A DNA stretch of 64,000 nucleotides, taken from positions 2,330,719-2,394,718 of the forward strand of contig NW_006763132.1 in the NCBI RefSeq assembly GCF_000264905.1, read 5' to 3'. Source of the stretch: Stereum hirsutum FP-91666 SS1. Lineage: Eukaryota > Basidiomycota > Agaricomycetes > Russulales > Stereaceae. Positions 36,350 through 47,244 of this stretch are shown one piece after another (position 1 is the stretch's first letter; each line of letters opens with the position of its first letter). A model generated the notes under the pieces. That model saw only the letters and a program-made list of their open reading frames with translations, was not told the DNA's origin and ran no database searches. A program made the position numbers and the translations under genes.

Positions 36350-37759
36350 ATGTCTGACCCGGATGTCTCCATGGAAGACAAGCATGAACCTATGATCCGG
36401 TTCTCCCCAAGCTGGCGTCCTCCAACTATACAGACCGAACCACCACGGCCCAATCTTCTCGCCCTCATTCACAAGTCTTTCGTCGAGGATGTAGACCCTG
36501 AGTGGCGTCAACTCGATGAGGTCGTTGGCACATTGTGGCCCACTCAGAGGAGTCGGCTCATGCGGCATGCTCCCAGCCAGCATAATGATCAGAGTTGGCT
36601 TAGATCTCTTGAGAATCTCCCTCGGGGTCACAAGGACCCTTTGTACAAGTTTAATAGCCTTCGGGACTTGCGTGTCGCGTTTCTGGAGAGTAACCGGTAC
36701 CAATCTGAGGCTTCTGTCGCCATGCTTGGGACACGCAGTACGTCTATCACATTTTTTGCTCGCGATACTTTAATTCTGATATATTGATTTTGCTTCGCAG
36801 TCAAAGGAGAGGCATATGCTAAAGCTCTCGAACTTCTTCGCGAAGTGACACTCTGGGGTGTCCCAGAGCATCTGCTCCTCGAACGTGGCCTCAACCAGCA
36901 CTTCCTCATTTACGCAAGTATGGACCTCGGCCTATCCCTCCCCACCGACTTCAACCGCGCTTTCCTCTGGAGTCATCTCGCCGCCATGGTCCAATTCAAC
37001 TGTGCCGCCGGACTCAGCATCACCCAGGCTCCTGCCCTCAACGAGCTCAGGTGTTCCGGACCATCAGCAGATCCAGAGGGGATCGTTCCCTTTCTTGAGA
37101 GGCTACATAGAGCCGTGGAGGAGCACAGCAGCCTAGCATCTAACACCATCGACCTCGCGCCATTGCCCGACGAAGAAGAAGACATTGACGCCCCAGAGGT
37201 GCACGAAGTCACCATCGACAACACGTCCCGAATCACTCGCTACGGTCTTTCGGGTCGTCTCGTTCCCGTCCCCAGCATCCTCAGCGACGCAAACCGCAAG
37301 ATCGGAAAGGTCGACGATACCTTCCGCGTGTATTGGGCCATCTTTGACTTCCTGATGTGTCATATCAGGTCCTTATGCACGTATAAGATCCTCCTCCAGT
37401 TCCGGACGAACAACCTCGCTGGGGTTCTGCAGATCAATGACACCATCCGTCGAGCGCGCACCCCTGCCGCCGCCACCTCTACTAGTCTCCCGATCCTCAT
37501 ACTGATCAGGAGGCTGTTGACACGCTGGGAGCTGAAATTGCAGGCTGTTTGGGTTCCGTATGAGGAATGTGTGAAGGCGGGGGAGGAGCGTTATATGGAT
37601 GGTACGGAAAAGGTATGGGATATGTATGTTTATCTGAGGATGAGGGGCGACAAGAAGGCGAGGGGGATCAGTGCGAGGTGGGTGTTTGGGGAGGCTGGGA
37701 ATGAGGGTCTTCTGGAGAGGCTGAGGCGGCATGAGGAGTTCTGTGAGCAGGATCGTTAA
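36350..37759 (+). CDS. Unknown protein, 448 aa
   Basis: Not recognised. Two exons, 36350-36737 and 36801-37759, join in phase. The N-terminus is polar (MSDPDVSMEDKHEPMIRF). The centre and C-terminus are mostly helical with alternating charged and leucine-rich segments (AFLWSHLAAMVQFNCAAGL, VYWAIFDFLMCHIRSLC) and one acidic loop (LPDEEEDIDAPEVHE). No signal peptide, membrane helix or catalytic motif is obvious. The TATA box and clean splice suggest it is expressed. It could be a lineage-specific agaricomycete family. Confidence 0.75.
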
Positions 37760-38409
37760 GGAGGGAGATAGTACTGGCCCTGCCAGTGCATAATCGACGA
37801 TGATCAGTGATTTCTGTTGTACTGATTCAATAGTTCATAGTACTTTGCTTAGTCTGTATCGATAACAATTACTCTAATTTTCCCAACCTATCCTTATACG
37901 ACCCGTCGTTCGTTTGCCCTCGTCTTAAACCACCCTCGCTCTGAATCCCTCAAACGGCAGCCCAAACAATCCAATGAGAAAAGATGAGTATACATAAGTT
38001 ACGCAGCATATCAAGAGACAACCTAGATAACCTATTTCCTGTGGGGATGTTTTTCTGTCTGAGTTATCCGTACGTTTCCAAGTCAATCCAAAGAAGGAAG
38101 AAGGAGAATAGGTGGAGGGGAGGGAGGAGTTCGAGCGCGACTAGGCCAGCGAAGAACGAAAAGACTGTAAGTACAAAGGAGTGAACGAAAGGGCGGTAAG
38201 TAGTACAAGAGGCTTGAGAAACGCCCATAATCCAAAATCAACAGCTGCATATGCACGCTGCACTCCAAGACAAAAAGATCGAGATCCGACAAAGAAACAG
38301 CCCGGAACCAGGGACAGTGAGAGGGCTTCACTAGCTCCTGAACAGACATCCGACAAGGGACTATCCAAGTAGCCATCCAAATAGACAATAAAAGACATAA
38401 GAACGAAAA
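37760..38409. other. Spacer between convergent genes
   Basis: 3' flanks of the unknown gene (+) and bsd2 (-); A-rich, no gene seen. Confidence 0.5.
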
Positions 38410-40104
38410 TCACAATAACCCAGCCGCCACCAAATCTCTCTCCAACCTCGCCTCCTCCTGCAACCTCCCCAGCGCCCTCGCCTCCCCCGCATCCATCTCC
38501 CTCGCCGCTTGTGCACCCACCTCGCGCTCCCTCACAAGAATAGCCGCCATCCTCCTCTGGATCCGCTCCTGCTCGTCGTCCATCCTCGCCATGGTCTCGG
38601 ACCGAGATTGACGATGCCGGGTGTTCAGGGGGATGCCAAAGACTTCTTCGAGGTTGCGACGGAGGAGAAGATCATGGGAGACGTCTTCGGGGGTGGGTTG
38701 GGCTTGTGATGTGGAGGACTGGGTCGAGGAAGCGTTGCGCGAGGCGAGGATGGAGCGTTCGTAGCGTTTAACGCGGACGAAGCCGATGATTGATATCAGG
38801 AGGAGGAACCAACCTGATGTGCAGTCGAAGATCCGCTTAGCTCGGTGCACATAAGAAAGGTCAGCATAGGAACGTACCTAAAGCCATCAAGACGAACGCG
38901 ACCCATTTCCGGCCTGCCAATGCAGTACTGGTCTGGTCATCGTTATAATCATACGTCTCGTTTGTGAAGTGCAACCCAGGCAACCCTTCCCATCCCATCG
39001 TCGAAGTCGGCGTCGTTTCATCCATACCGCCCGTATTCCCGTCCTGCCAATCCCCCGCACGGTCTCCGTCCCCTCCACCGTCCTGTCCCCTTTGACTGTC
39101 ATCACCCCCTCCGAGTCCGATGCCGAACCCTCCATCAACAGCACCGTTCGCCGACCATTTGCTCGCCTCGAAACCCCATTCGATCAACGTCAACGCTAAT
39201 CCCATTTGTGAGCCGTATCTCCCCGCGTGCGTTGAAGACAACAGATAGGTGAGTAGGAAACCTGGAAGGTGGAAGAACCATGATACGGCGGTGGTCGCGA
39301 AGAAGAAGAGGACAGTGCCTGCGGGGAGTTCATCTATGAGGATGGTTGAAGAAAGGTCGCCTGAAGGTGCGTGAACGGTGTTTTCCCAATACGCCGGAGT
39401 AGCATCGAGTTGAGCAGCTGCATACGACTGTTTGACGAGTCGGGTGCATCATGATATGAGCATGATGAAATCCGTCGATCGACAGACCAGGAGCAACGTA
39501 CCGGGGGAGCCAAAGCCTGTACTACCTCGGGCACCATATGAATATCACCGTTCTCCATCCTAACCGCAATAGGGCCTCCAGGCTTGGCCGACACATTCGC
39601 GAACACACCATCATTCTCTATCCCACCGCCTCTCAGTCCTCCTCTCACTTGTGCGCCAGCCACACCCCCTTCCTCATCGCTCGGCAGACGCTGATATTTT
39701 GATGGAATCAACTTGCCGAAAATCGACAATGGACGTAGTGCTCTGGAGATAGATGAGATAGCGGAAGACCGAGGAGTAGGTCTCACGACGGTCGTAGGGA
39801 TGTATCCGTTCGAGTTTCCAATACCGTTCGAAGGAAGAGCAAGGGATGTGGGTGGAGGGGGAGAGCCGGGAGGAGGTCTAGCCCATTCGTAGTCTCGTTC
39901 AAAGTCGTAGGCTCCTATTCCGGTGTGAGAGGGCGCGGGGACGTCGCTATCGGATCCGCTGTGGTGTTGGGTAGTTAATGGAGTTGACTCATGGTCGTTG
40001 TCATGACCGTCGTCATCGTCGTCGAAGGCATCGTCCATCTCGCGTTCGGCGTCACCGGGAGCTGAGCGTGGGTTTGGGAGAGGGGCATACTGTGCTGGCG
40101 ACAT
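38410..40104 (-). CDS. bsd2: BSD2-family metal-homeostasis adaptor
   Basis: Membrane adaptor that recruits Rsp5/NEDD4-type ubiquitin ligases to metal transporters and misfolded membrane proteins in the Golgi-vacuole route. Three exons on the reverse strand close at 518 aa: 39502-40104, 38878-39427, 38410-38813. The N-terminal ~170 residues are polar and acidic. The family core begins VFANVSAKPGGPIAVRME, followed by a PPSY (PPxY ligase-binding) motif that is split by the first intron. Three membrane segments follow: LPAGTVLFFFATTAVSWFF with FLLTYLLSSTHAGRYGS, and WVAFVLMALGWFLLLISIIG. The extension between the second and third helix (Gly/Asp-rich) and the C-terminal ~120-residue coiled region are longer than in yeast Bsd2. 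Confidence 0.85.
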
Positions 40105-41508
40105 CAGCCTTCAGACGAGACCAAGAGGGCGAGTGTTCCGGCTAAGACAGCGAAGTGTATGTATAGGTATCGCAATGGGTATACAGAGAGCACTGCGTTT
40201 GTTCAAGCAGGAAAAGACAGAAGGGTTGGCGAACGACTGTGTAAGGGGGAGAAGACAGATGTGAGAACGCTGACGCCGTCAAATCAGAGATGATGGCTTG
40301 AAAGCGCCAGTGGCTTGAAACACTGGCTTACCAACAAAACGACGTCGACAAAGAATAAAATTGGCTAGAGAGGCGTTGAGAAACAGGAAAGCGTGGAGAG
40401 CGTCGTCGTCGACCTCGACGACGCGGCGACGGTTCGTGCTGAAAGAGTCCCAGCCAAGTCCTAGTCTAGTCCAGGCACAGGTTTCCCCGGACCCCACGCC
40501 ACCGCGTTTCATGTGCGATTGTGGCCCATTCACGAGCGCCTTCGAATTCAGGTGAACAACAAGGGAATCTCGAGAGTCTGTAAAGGATTTATGGAAAATA
40601 TGCACTACAGTCCGGTACAAGTACAAGGAGATGTTCGAGCATGCTGTCATTCAACCAGGTGTATTAGCATATTAAAGTGCATCCCCAAGGGGCATGTGCC
40701 AGAACTTGGTGCCTTCATAACCATCTTTAGCGTACAGCGTGCTACACAGAACGACGATACTCAGGTTCATATTGTCCGCGGCAGGATGTGGAATGCAGGT
40801 AGAAGTAGTCCTATGAGAATTTAGGACACCGGGGTCTTGAATTTATCGCAATACGATGAAGAGGTTCGTACGACATCAAATGAACATCCAAATGATCAGT
40901 AAAAAGTTCACTCGGATGTGTGGAATCACAAAAGCCTCACCTTAACCGTATTCACGGGATAGGTAACTCGAAAGACGCTGTTCTTTTGAGAGCCTGGCAG
41001 AGTGGCATGTCGCTCTGATGTTGCAGGTATTTGAACTTTCGTATCTTATCATGCACGTTGCTTACTACCTATATTTAGGATATTATCAATCTTCGGAAGC
41101 GTGGATGGCAGCCGTAGATCAAGCAGAGGTTCACGTATGAACAGACCCGGGATGAATGACTTTTAAACCCGGAGAGAGAACAACTTGCTGGTGCCGCCGC
41201 CACACAATCTTCCTGTCCGCGTTTTTACCGGTACTCCGTCTGCCTTTCCTCATTAAATTCATTCTACATTCCATTGTACTGGATAAAGAGGATAGCAATA
41301 TATGAATCCAAAGTAATAATACGATGAGCTCCACCCGCCACCCAGTTTTCATTTCAAAGTGCGCGCCACAGACGCGTCCTTACCACGCTCCCACGCGTCC
41401 TTCGTGTCTCACCCCCGATTGTGTACCTGCTCTTGTCCTTCCCCCACTCATCGACCTTGATGTTTTTCGATCCCTGACCTGACCTATCCTCTAATATCTA
41501 GCCTGAAT
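40105..41508. other. Divergent spacer bsd2/hen1 with a MIF4G relic
   Basis: Contains the relic described at 41005-41116; otherwise no gene seen. Confidence 0.5.
41005..41116 (+). pseudogene. Relic of the 3' end of a MIF4G domain
   Basis: The sequence encodes HVALMLQ, then a 53-nt GT-AG intron (41026-41078), then DIINLRKRGWQP and a stop. This matches the end of the eIF4G MIF4G domain (IALMLQ / intron / DVIELREHRW at 19256/19314) with the intron at the same codon boundary. Nothing of the domain is recognisable upstream, so this is a fragment left by a DNA-level duplication. Confidence 0.7.
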
Positions 41509-43722
41509 ATGTGCAAACACACAAACCCCACTCTTGTCGACCTACCTGTAGAGATCGTCAGTCGCGATGAATCTTCAAACGCTAGTGTGCCAGAGGTCAT
41601 AACCCATGAAGTACGATTTGGCATCCCTCTGCAGGACCAAAGACGTATCTGGATACTCGAGAATTTATTGAATGAGAGCGTTCATTCGGTAAGTACTGTA
41701 CTCATATTCATTGACTTCTAAGAGGACGGGGAGTTGTCGCGCCACACGATAGTTCGTATTTGTGTGGCGCGGCATACCCTGCGGCGTCCGTGTTCTTTCT
41801 TCAGCCTTTTATTCCGTTGAAATGTAGTTGTGCTCATATAACTCTCAAACACAGGTCCTCGACATCGGATGCGGCGAAGGCGATCTCATGAGTTGTCTCT
41901 GCAACCCCGCGCCATACCTCCCCAACCCACCTGCGCCACCTGTCCCTCCTCCGTCCTCTTCACCGCGACCGTCAACTCTCACGCACGAAGCTGAACCTGA
42001 ACCAGAGAAATTCATCCATATCCACAAGCTACAAGGTCTCGATATATCCCATGAATGCCTCGAATGGACGATCCGATCCACCGCGCCACCTCCGCCCAGC
42101 CTCCCTGCCTCCCCATCTCCTTCACCGTTCATTCACCTCTCTCCGGACAAGGACCTGGAAGCATCGCCAGAGCAGAATCATGTCGGTGCGCCCTCGGAGC
42201 ATACTCACAGTTCACCTTCTCCCCACGAGGACAATGAACCAAAGCGAAGGAGAAAGCGGAGAAAGGAACGGGACTGGTCCTGGCGACCTCGCTGGGAAGA
42301 ACTCGAAGTGAAGATCTGGGAAGGCGGCCTGCAGACCTCGAACGAAGAATTCGTCGGTGTGGAATGTATCGTCGCGACAGAAGTGTACGTGCTCTCCTCT
42401 CAACCCCCCTCCCTTCTTTCTTCATCATCCTCATCCATTATGATTACGCTGTGGGTGGGAAATTGTTATTGAACGCATTGTCTGGTTGGTTCGCTGGTGT
42501 TGTGTGTAGTATCGAACACCTCCCACCGTCCATCTTCCCCGCATTCGCACCCGTGCTCCTAGGAAAATATCATCCCCGCATCTTACTCATGACAACCCCC
42601 AACTACTCCTTCAACGAACTCTTTCGTCCTCCTCTTCCTCCTCTTCCTTCCCCTTCCCCTTCCCTGCCTTCCACCACCGGCGCCGGCGCCGGCGACACGT
42701 GGGGTTATGCCGACCCGACCGACCGCACCACACGCCGATTCCGCCACGACGACCATAAATTCGAGTGGACGCCGCGTGAGTGTCGGGAGTGGGCTGTTGC
42801 CGTGGGTGCGGAATGGGGGTATGAAGTCAGTGTGGGCGGGGTTGGGAGGGCGAATGAGAGGGATCCGTGGGGGAGGGATTTGCGTGCGTCTGCGGATGGG
42901 GAGGGAAAGGGGGAGGAGGATGGGGATAAGGTTTGGGGGACGCAGGTCGTGAGATTTAGGAGGATGGATGGGGAGGTGAGTGGCGATGAAGGCAGTGAAA
43001 AGGGTTGGGAGAGGAAGAGGGAGGAGAGGTATGAGCGATGGAAAATGTGCAACAAGGCAAGGACGGAAGTCGAACCGGATATGAAAGAACATGAACTACT
43101 CGCGACACATCATTACGCCAAACATTCCCGCGCGGGCAAGCCTTCCTCCTTAGCAGAAGTGGCAGGTATAGTTCGAGAATATATGAGGGAAGCGGGTATG
43201 AAGGAGATGTCAATGCATTCTCTGTGGATGGAAGAGGAAGTTGCAGAGGCGTGCGGCGGTTGGATTGAGGTATTGATATATGCCGTTCATGAAAGCAGGG
43301 AGGTCTTCGAGGTTCGGAAGGGTGGAGACGATGACAAAAGGGTGAATCGTAGAGAAGACGTGGACAGAGGAAGGGTCGTGAGGAGGGAGGATTGGGTCGT
43401 TATTTTGCTTGAGGATCTGCCAATTATGGACGAGGTAGATAGGCAGAAAGAGGATGAGTCAGAAGCAGAGACATCGGACGAGGACGAGGATGAAGATGAG
43501 AGACAGTACGGCAGAGAGTATTCTAGTAGTGATGTGGTCTGGGGAGGAGAGGACTCGGAAGAGACAACCGTGGTCGGTGACGCCACTGTGGACAGTGTAT
43601 GGGGGTGGGGTACGAGTGAAGGTGGATGGGGCGGCGAAGGTGGCGGGTGGGGTGACACGAAGGAATGGGGAAATGCGGAAGCATGGAGTTCGGTCGAACC
43701 ACTGCAGGAGAATCGTAGCTAG
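41509..43722 (+). CDS. hen1: HEN1 small-RNA 2'-O-methyltransferase with WG-rich tail
   Basis: Methylates the 3'-terminal 2'-hydroxyl of small RNAs and protects them from tailing and decay. Three exons close at 640 aa: 41509-41688, 41855-42384, 42510-43722. The SAM motif VLDIGCGEGDL follows RRIWILENLLNESVHS. The metal site is VATEVIEHLPPSIFPAF (ExxEH) with LLMTTPNYSFNELF and the distal histidine in FRHDDHKFEWTPREC. A Pro-rich and basic insertion (about residues 75-200) separates the SAM motif from the metal site. After residue ~350 the protein is charged and of low complexity. Residues about 580-635 hold a run of WG/GW pairs (VWGG, VWGWGT, GGWGG, GGWGD, EWGN) like an Argonaute hook. It has no dsRBD or FKBP-like domain, unlike plant HEN1. 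Confidence 0.92.
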
Positions 43723-44055
43723 GGATTAGTAATAGTATTGAGTGTTGAATGCTTGACGATCGAGCGGTCAGCCGAGAGAGACCTGCAATTCTTGCGACGA
43801 TGTTGTTCGGATATCCTTCTCGGGTGAACTGGTGACCGGCATCTGAGAAAATCATGTCATCTTTACCGTCCTTGTTGCGGCGACGATGTCAGAGTCATCG
43901 AGAGAGAAAGTTGTCCGTTAATTAGAAAGCAATATATGCATGCGTAGTACAAAAAGACCTGCATCCATGAGATGCACCATCAGACAGACGTTACTTCAGA
44001 AGCAGAACTTACGATGGGGCGTACCAAATATGAGTCCCGACCCGTCCATCTCCAC
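43723..44055. other. Spacer between hen1 and vma9 (convergent)
   Basis: No gene seen; if the vma9 C-terminus is spliced differently it may extend a few tens of bases into this spacer. Confidence 0.4.
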
Positions 44056-44489
44056 CTAGCCGTGGAAGTACAGAGAGCCTCGAAACCGCCCACCATCCAC
44101 CATATCTGCAAGCATGAGAGAAAAAGATGAGACGTCGGAGAGCGCGAGCTCATTCCGCGTTTGCGAGGTTCTTGCGCGGTACTGGGAGAATGCGACCGTA
44201 TCATTAACCATTGCTTCCACGACAAATGAAGGACGAGAAACATACCCATCAAAGGATGAAGTTGCGCCAGGTATGCGATAGCCCACATGAGATACAAGCA
44301 AGCCAGCGTGAGCATCACACTCGTGCGGACCAGTCTAACAGGGTAGCGAAAGCAAGTCAGTATTCCTCAAACAAACAAGACCCAACCGACTAACACTTGT
44401 TGTGGTCCCTTGGGTGTAAAGAACCATGTCACGGCCATGAGACCGAGCGCAATAACGAGAACGAGGAGAACTGGAAATGAGGAGGCCAT
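44056..44489 (-). CDS. vma9: V-type ATPase subunit e (Vma9)
   Basis: Small two-helix subunit of the V0 sector of the vacuolar proton pump. Exon 1 (44395-44489) reads MASSFPVLLVLVIALGLMAV then TWFFTPKGPQQV. Exon 2 (44246-44334) reads LVRTSVMLTLACLYLMWAIA then YLAQLHPLM. These are the two family helices with the WxxxPK and WAIxxLxQLHPL signatures. The donor of exon 1 is GTTAGT, which keeps the frame. The third exon is less sure: an acceptor at about 44109 gives a short tail ending LYFHG at 44056. The usual xPRRSDLR tail is not seen, so the last exon may be misplaced. Exon 1 and the promoter are partly duplicated at 46988-47190. Confidence 0.85.
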
Positions 44490-45263
44490 CGTCGTCGTTG
44501 TGCGGCTCGATGGCGCACTCAGGCTCGGTTCAAGGTGAGTAGATTACTAAGCGATATTAGCGCCCGTCTTCACGCGACGTGTGGCGCTCAGTGGCGCTTA
44601 CTCTGAGTCCGAGTTTAGTGGCTTCTTTAGCATCCTCTTGAAAGCATCCTCTTGTCTTGCTTCTCGATGTACTTAGCTCAGTTTTGCATCACACCTCTAC
44701 CATCTGTCCCATAAGTAAATACGAGGCATTTCTTTGGACAAAATCCTACTTGGTTGCTCATTCCTGCTCTGTAACAGGCTGTGAGCCTGTGACTCGTCTC
44801 GACCCGTGTCATTTGCCACAATGCCTAGAAAGTTCCATTCACTTAACTAGCCTGTGATAAGGTGTACACCCTAACACAGCGATCGATTTGCGACCTCGTT
44901 AATTCTAGAAAAATGACTATGGCTTAGTGAACATGGCCAATGCAGGCGAGAGGAGACCCAGTATATCTGCACGGGCGGGTCCTTCATCGGTCGCTTTGCA
45001 AGCTTGCGCAAGCTACGGGTTTATTTTTCGAAGATGAGTCGGTCCTTCTGGGCTCCTGAGTAATTTTCCGCCAGAACAAAGCTGGGTGGCGTGGGATGTC
45101 TAATTCGAGGTACTTTGTTCTCTATTGTCTCCCTTTATGCGAAGAGCCGTAGAATGCTGTGCGCGCTTATCGATAGTCATATATATACTAAGGGCACCTT
45201 GACACGCCCAATCAATCTTCTCCCACCAAGCCCGCTCCCATCAAGCCCGCACCCAAGCTAGAC
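44490..45263. other. Divergent spacer vma9 / MIF4G-only gene
   Basis: Holds both promoters; no gene recognised. Confidence 0.5.
45180..45187 (+). promoter_or_regulatory. TATA box of the MIF4G-only gene
   Basis: TATATATA, 84 bp before the ATG at 45264. Confidence 0.55.
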
Positions 45264-46251
45264 ATGAATACCCTGTTATCCCTTCTTCCTTCTCTGGCTT
45301 CATTCACGAACCCTCCTTCTACAGATAATGCTCGCCAAGACATCGCCACTCAACAGCAAGACTCGGCGCCCGAACCTGTCGTGGATGTTGTTGACGAAAG
45401 GGTCAATGCTCTCCTCGGCAACCTTAACATGGGCAACTTCGACATAATTTCTAACGAAATCGTCAACTGGGCAAACAAATCCGAGAACGAGCGGGATGGC
45501 TGCACGCTCATCCAGGTCCTTCGGATCGTCTACGAGAAGGCGCTCGATGCCTCTTCGCCCGCGATATACGCCAAACTCTGTCGCAAGATGATGGAAAATA
45601 TCAGCGACAAGGTTCAAGACGACGGACTCAGGGGTCGAGACGGCAAGTCGATTGCTGGTGGGCAGTTATTCCGCAGGTACCTCCTTAATCGTGTCCAGGA
45701 AGATTTCGAGCGTTGCTGGGTGTTGAAGAGGGTCGGTGCTGCCGCTTCCCGTTTCCAACAATCGGAGAATACCGGCACCGTGCAGGACGGCGCCATGGGA
45801 GGTGTGGAGGACCCGTGTTCGCTAAACTATTACGCTCCGGAGACGGTGGAGAAGAGAGGTCTTGGTTTGGTCAGACTCATGGGCGAACTCTTCAAACTGC
45901 AGATGATCACGGAGCGTATCATGCACGAGTGTATACGACAGTTGATCAAGGACGGTGAAGAGCTGGGGATCGAGAGTTTTTGTGGGTTGATGCATAACGC
46001 TGGCCAGATCTTGGACTCTAAGCCGATGCGCCTATGGATGGATGTATACTTCAATAACATGAAGCAATTGGCATTGGATCCGAAGACAGAACCGCGGGTA
46101 GTCAGTATGGTGAAGGTGCGTTGTAGATTTTCGCCATCTGAGCCGTCAATATGCTGAGCTTTCGTTCTAGGATGTCATCAAACTTCGCAAGCGTGGATGG
46201 AAATCTGCGCCGCCGCTACTGGTCCGGTACTATGATCCTTTGTTAGATTAG
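45264..46251 (+). CDS. Stand-alone MIF4G-domain protein (eIF4G-derived), copy A
   Basis: Two exons, 45264-46115 and 46171-46251, close at 310 aa. After a 45-residue polar leader (MNTLLSLLPSLASFTNPPST) the whole protein is one eIF4G-type MIF4G domain: ALLGNLNMGNFDIISNEIV, LCRKMMENISDKVQDDGL, LFRRYLLNRVQEDFERCW, RGLGLVRLMGELFKLQM, ITERIMHECIRQLIKDG. The only intron sits at the same place as the one after MLQ in the eIF4G gene. It lacks the eIF4E-binding motif and the MA3 domain, so if made it could bind eIF4A or RNA without recruiting eIF4E. It has an intact frame, its own TATA box and an inverted sister copy at 63 kb. Role is inferred. Confidence 0.85.
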
Positions 46252-47244
46252 CATGGTTGTGAGTGACTCGTTCAGCTTTCTTAACGCATTTCTTTCCATC
46301 ACCTTGTTCTTATTATGTCGCCACCTCGAATTCCCCCCATCACATTTCCTGATAGTCGATCTGACTTTCTATATTTTTCAGCTAGTGCCCATCACGCAGC
46401 CGATAGAGCAGACTCCATACCATCTCGCGAACTCCCAGAGTCTCAGTTCATGCTCTTACTCTTGTCATCATCTATATACGATTCTATGTGGTCTTAGGTT
46501 ACAGTTCCACTGTGAAATAGAAGGCAAACCACGTACAGCCGTTTGTAAAGGAGCTTGCCATCGCGCGACAAGATCCAAAGCACCTGCCCAAGGTTTGTAT
46601 TCGCTGATTCCTCTAGTGAGATGAAGTCCTGTTTTTCTTCAACAACTCTACGCTTCGCACCCTCCTCGCGACCTTGCGCAAAAGGCTAAGAATGAACGAT
46701 CGGAGAAGCGAATAAAATTGAAGATAAAAGAGAAGCCTCAGACAGTACATGGCAGCAAAGCTTCCGGGACCGACGCTGGCTCTTCGAGTGACTAGTGCTG
46801 AAAGACACTGGTGAAGGTAGGCCACGGAGAGTAAGACATGTCCAAGTCACAGAGTGATTCCCGAGAATGCGAGTACCAGCCAGTTGAACACTGGCTACTC
46901 TGCTTGCAGGAAACTAATTCACCGCGGCCCTGCATTTGTGGCGAGAACGAAAAACGCCGCCGAGATGTCCCTCAGGCAAGCAAGCTCAGAGTAACACTTG
47001 TTATGGTTTTTTCAAAACCATGTTACAGTGTGTCACAGCTATGAGACCGAGTGCGATGATGAGAAGGAGAAGAACAGGAAGTGACGAGGCTATCATCGTC
47101 GTTGTGTGGCCAGTAGTACGCTCGGTTCGAGAGGGTGGGTAGATGACTAAGCAATATAAGCGCCCTTCCTGACGCGTGTGGCGCTTGCGCCGTCAATCAA
47201 CGTCAACCACCGCGTCCTCCTCCCAACGTTCAACGTCGACAGGC
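46252..47244. other. Duplicated 3' flank of the MIF4G gene, then spacer
   Basis: 46252-46560 is closely similar to the reverse complement of about 62745-63048, the flank of the second MIF4G-only gene. No coding function seen. The 3' part holds the vma9 fragment. Confidence 0.65.
46988..47190 (-). pseudogene. V-ATPase subunit e pseudogene fragment
   Basis: Degenerate copy of vma9 exon 1 plus upstream sequence (44395-44590). The start codon is ATA instead of ATG (47091-47093), about 10 extra bases interrupt the helix region, and exon 2 is missing. The promoter part (CTAAGCAATATAAGCGCCC on the + strand) matches CTAAGCGATATTAGCGCCC near 44550. Confidence 0.75.
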
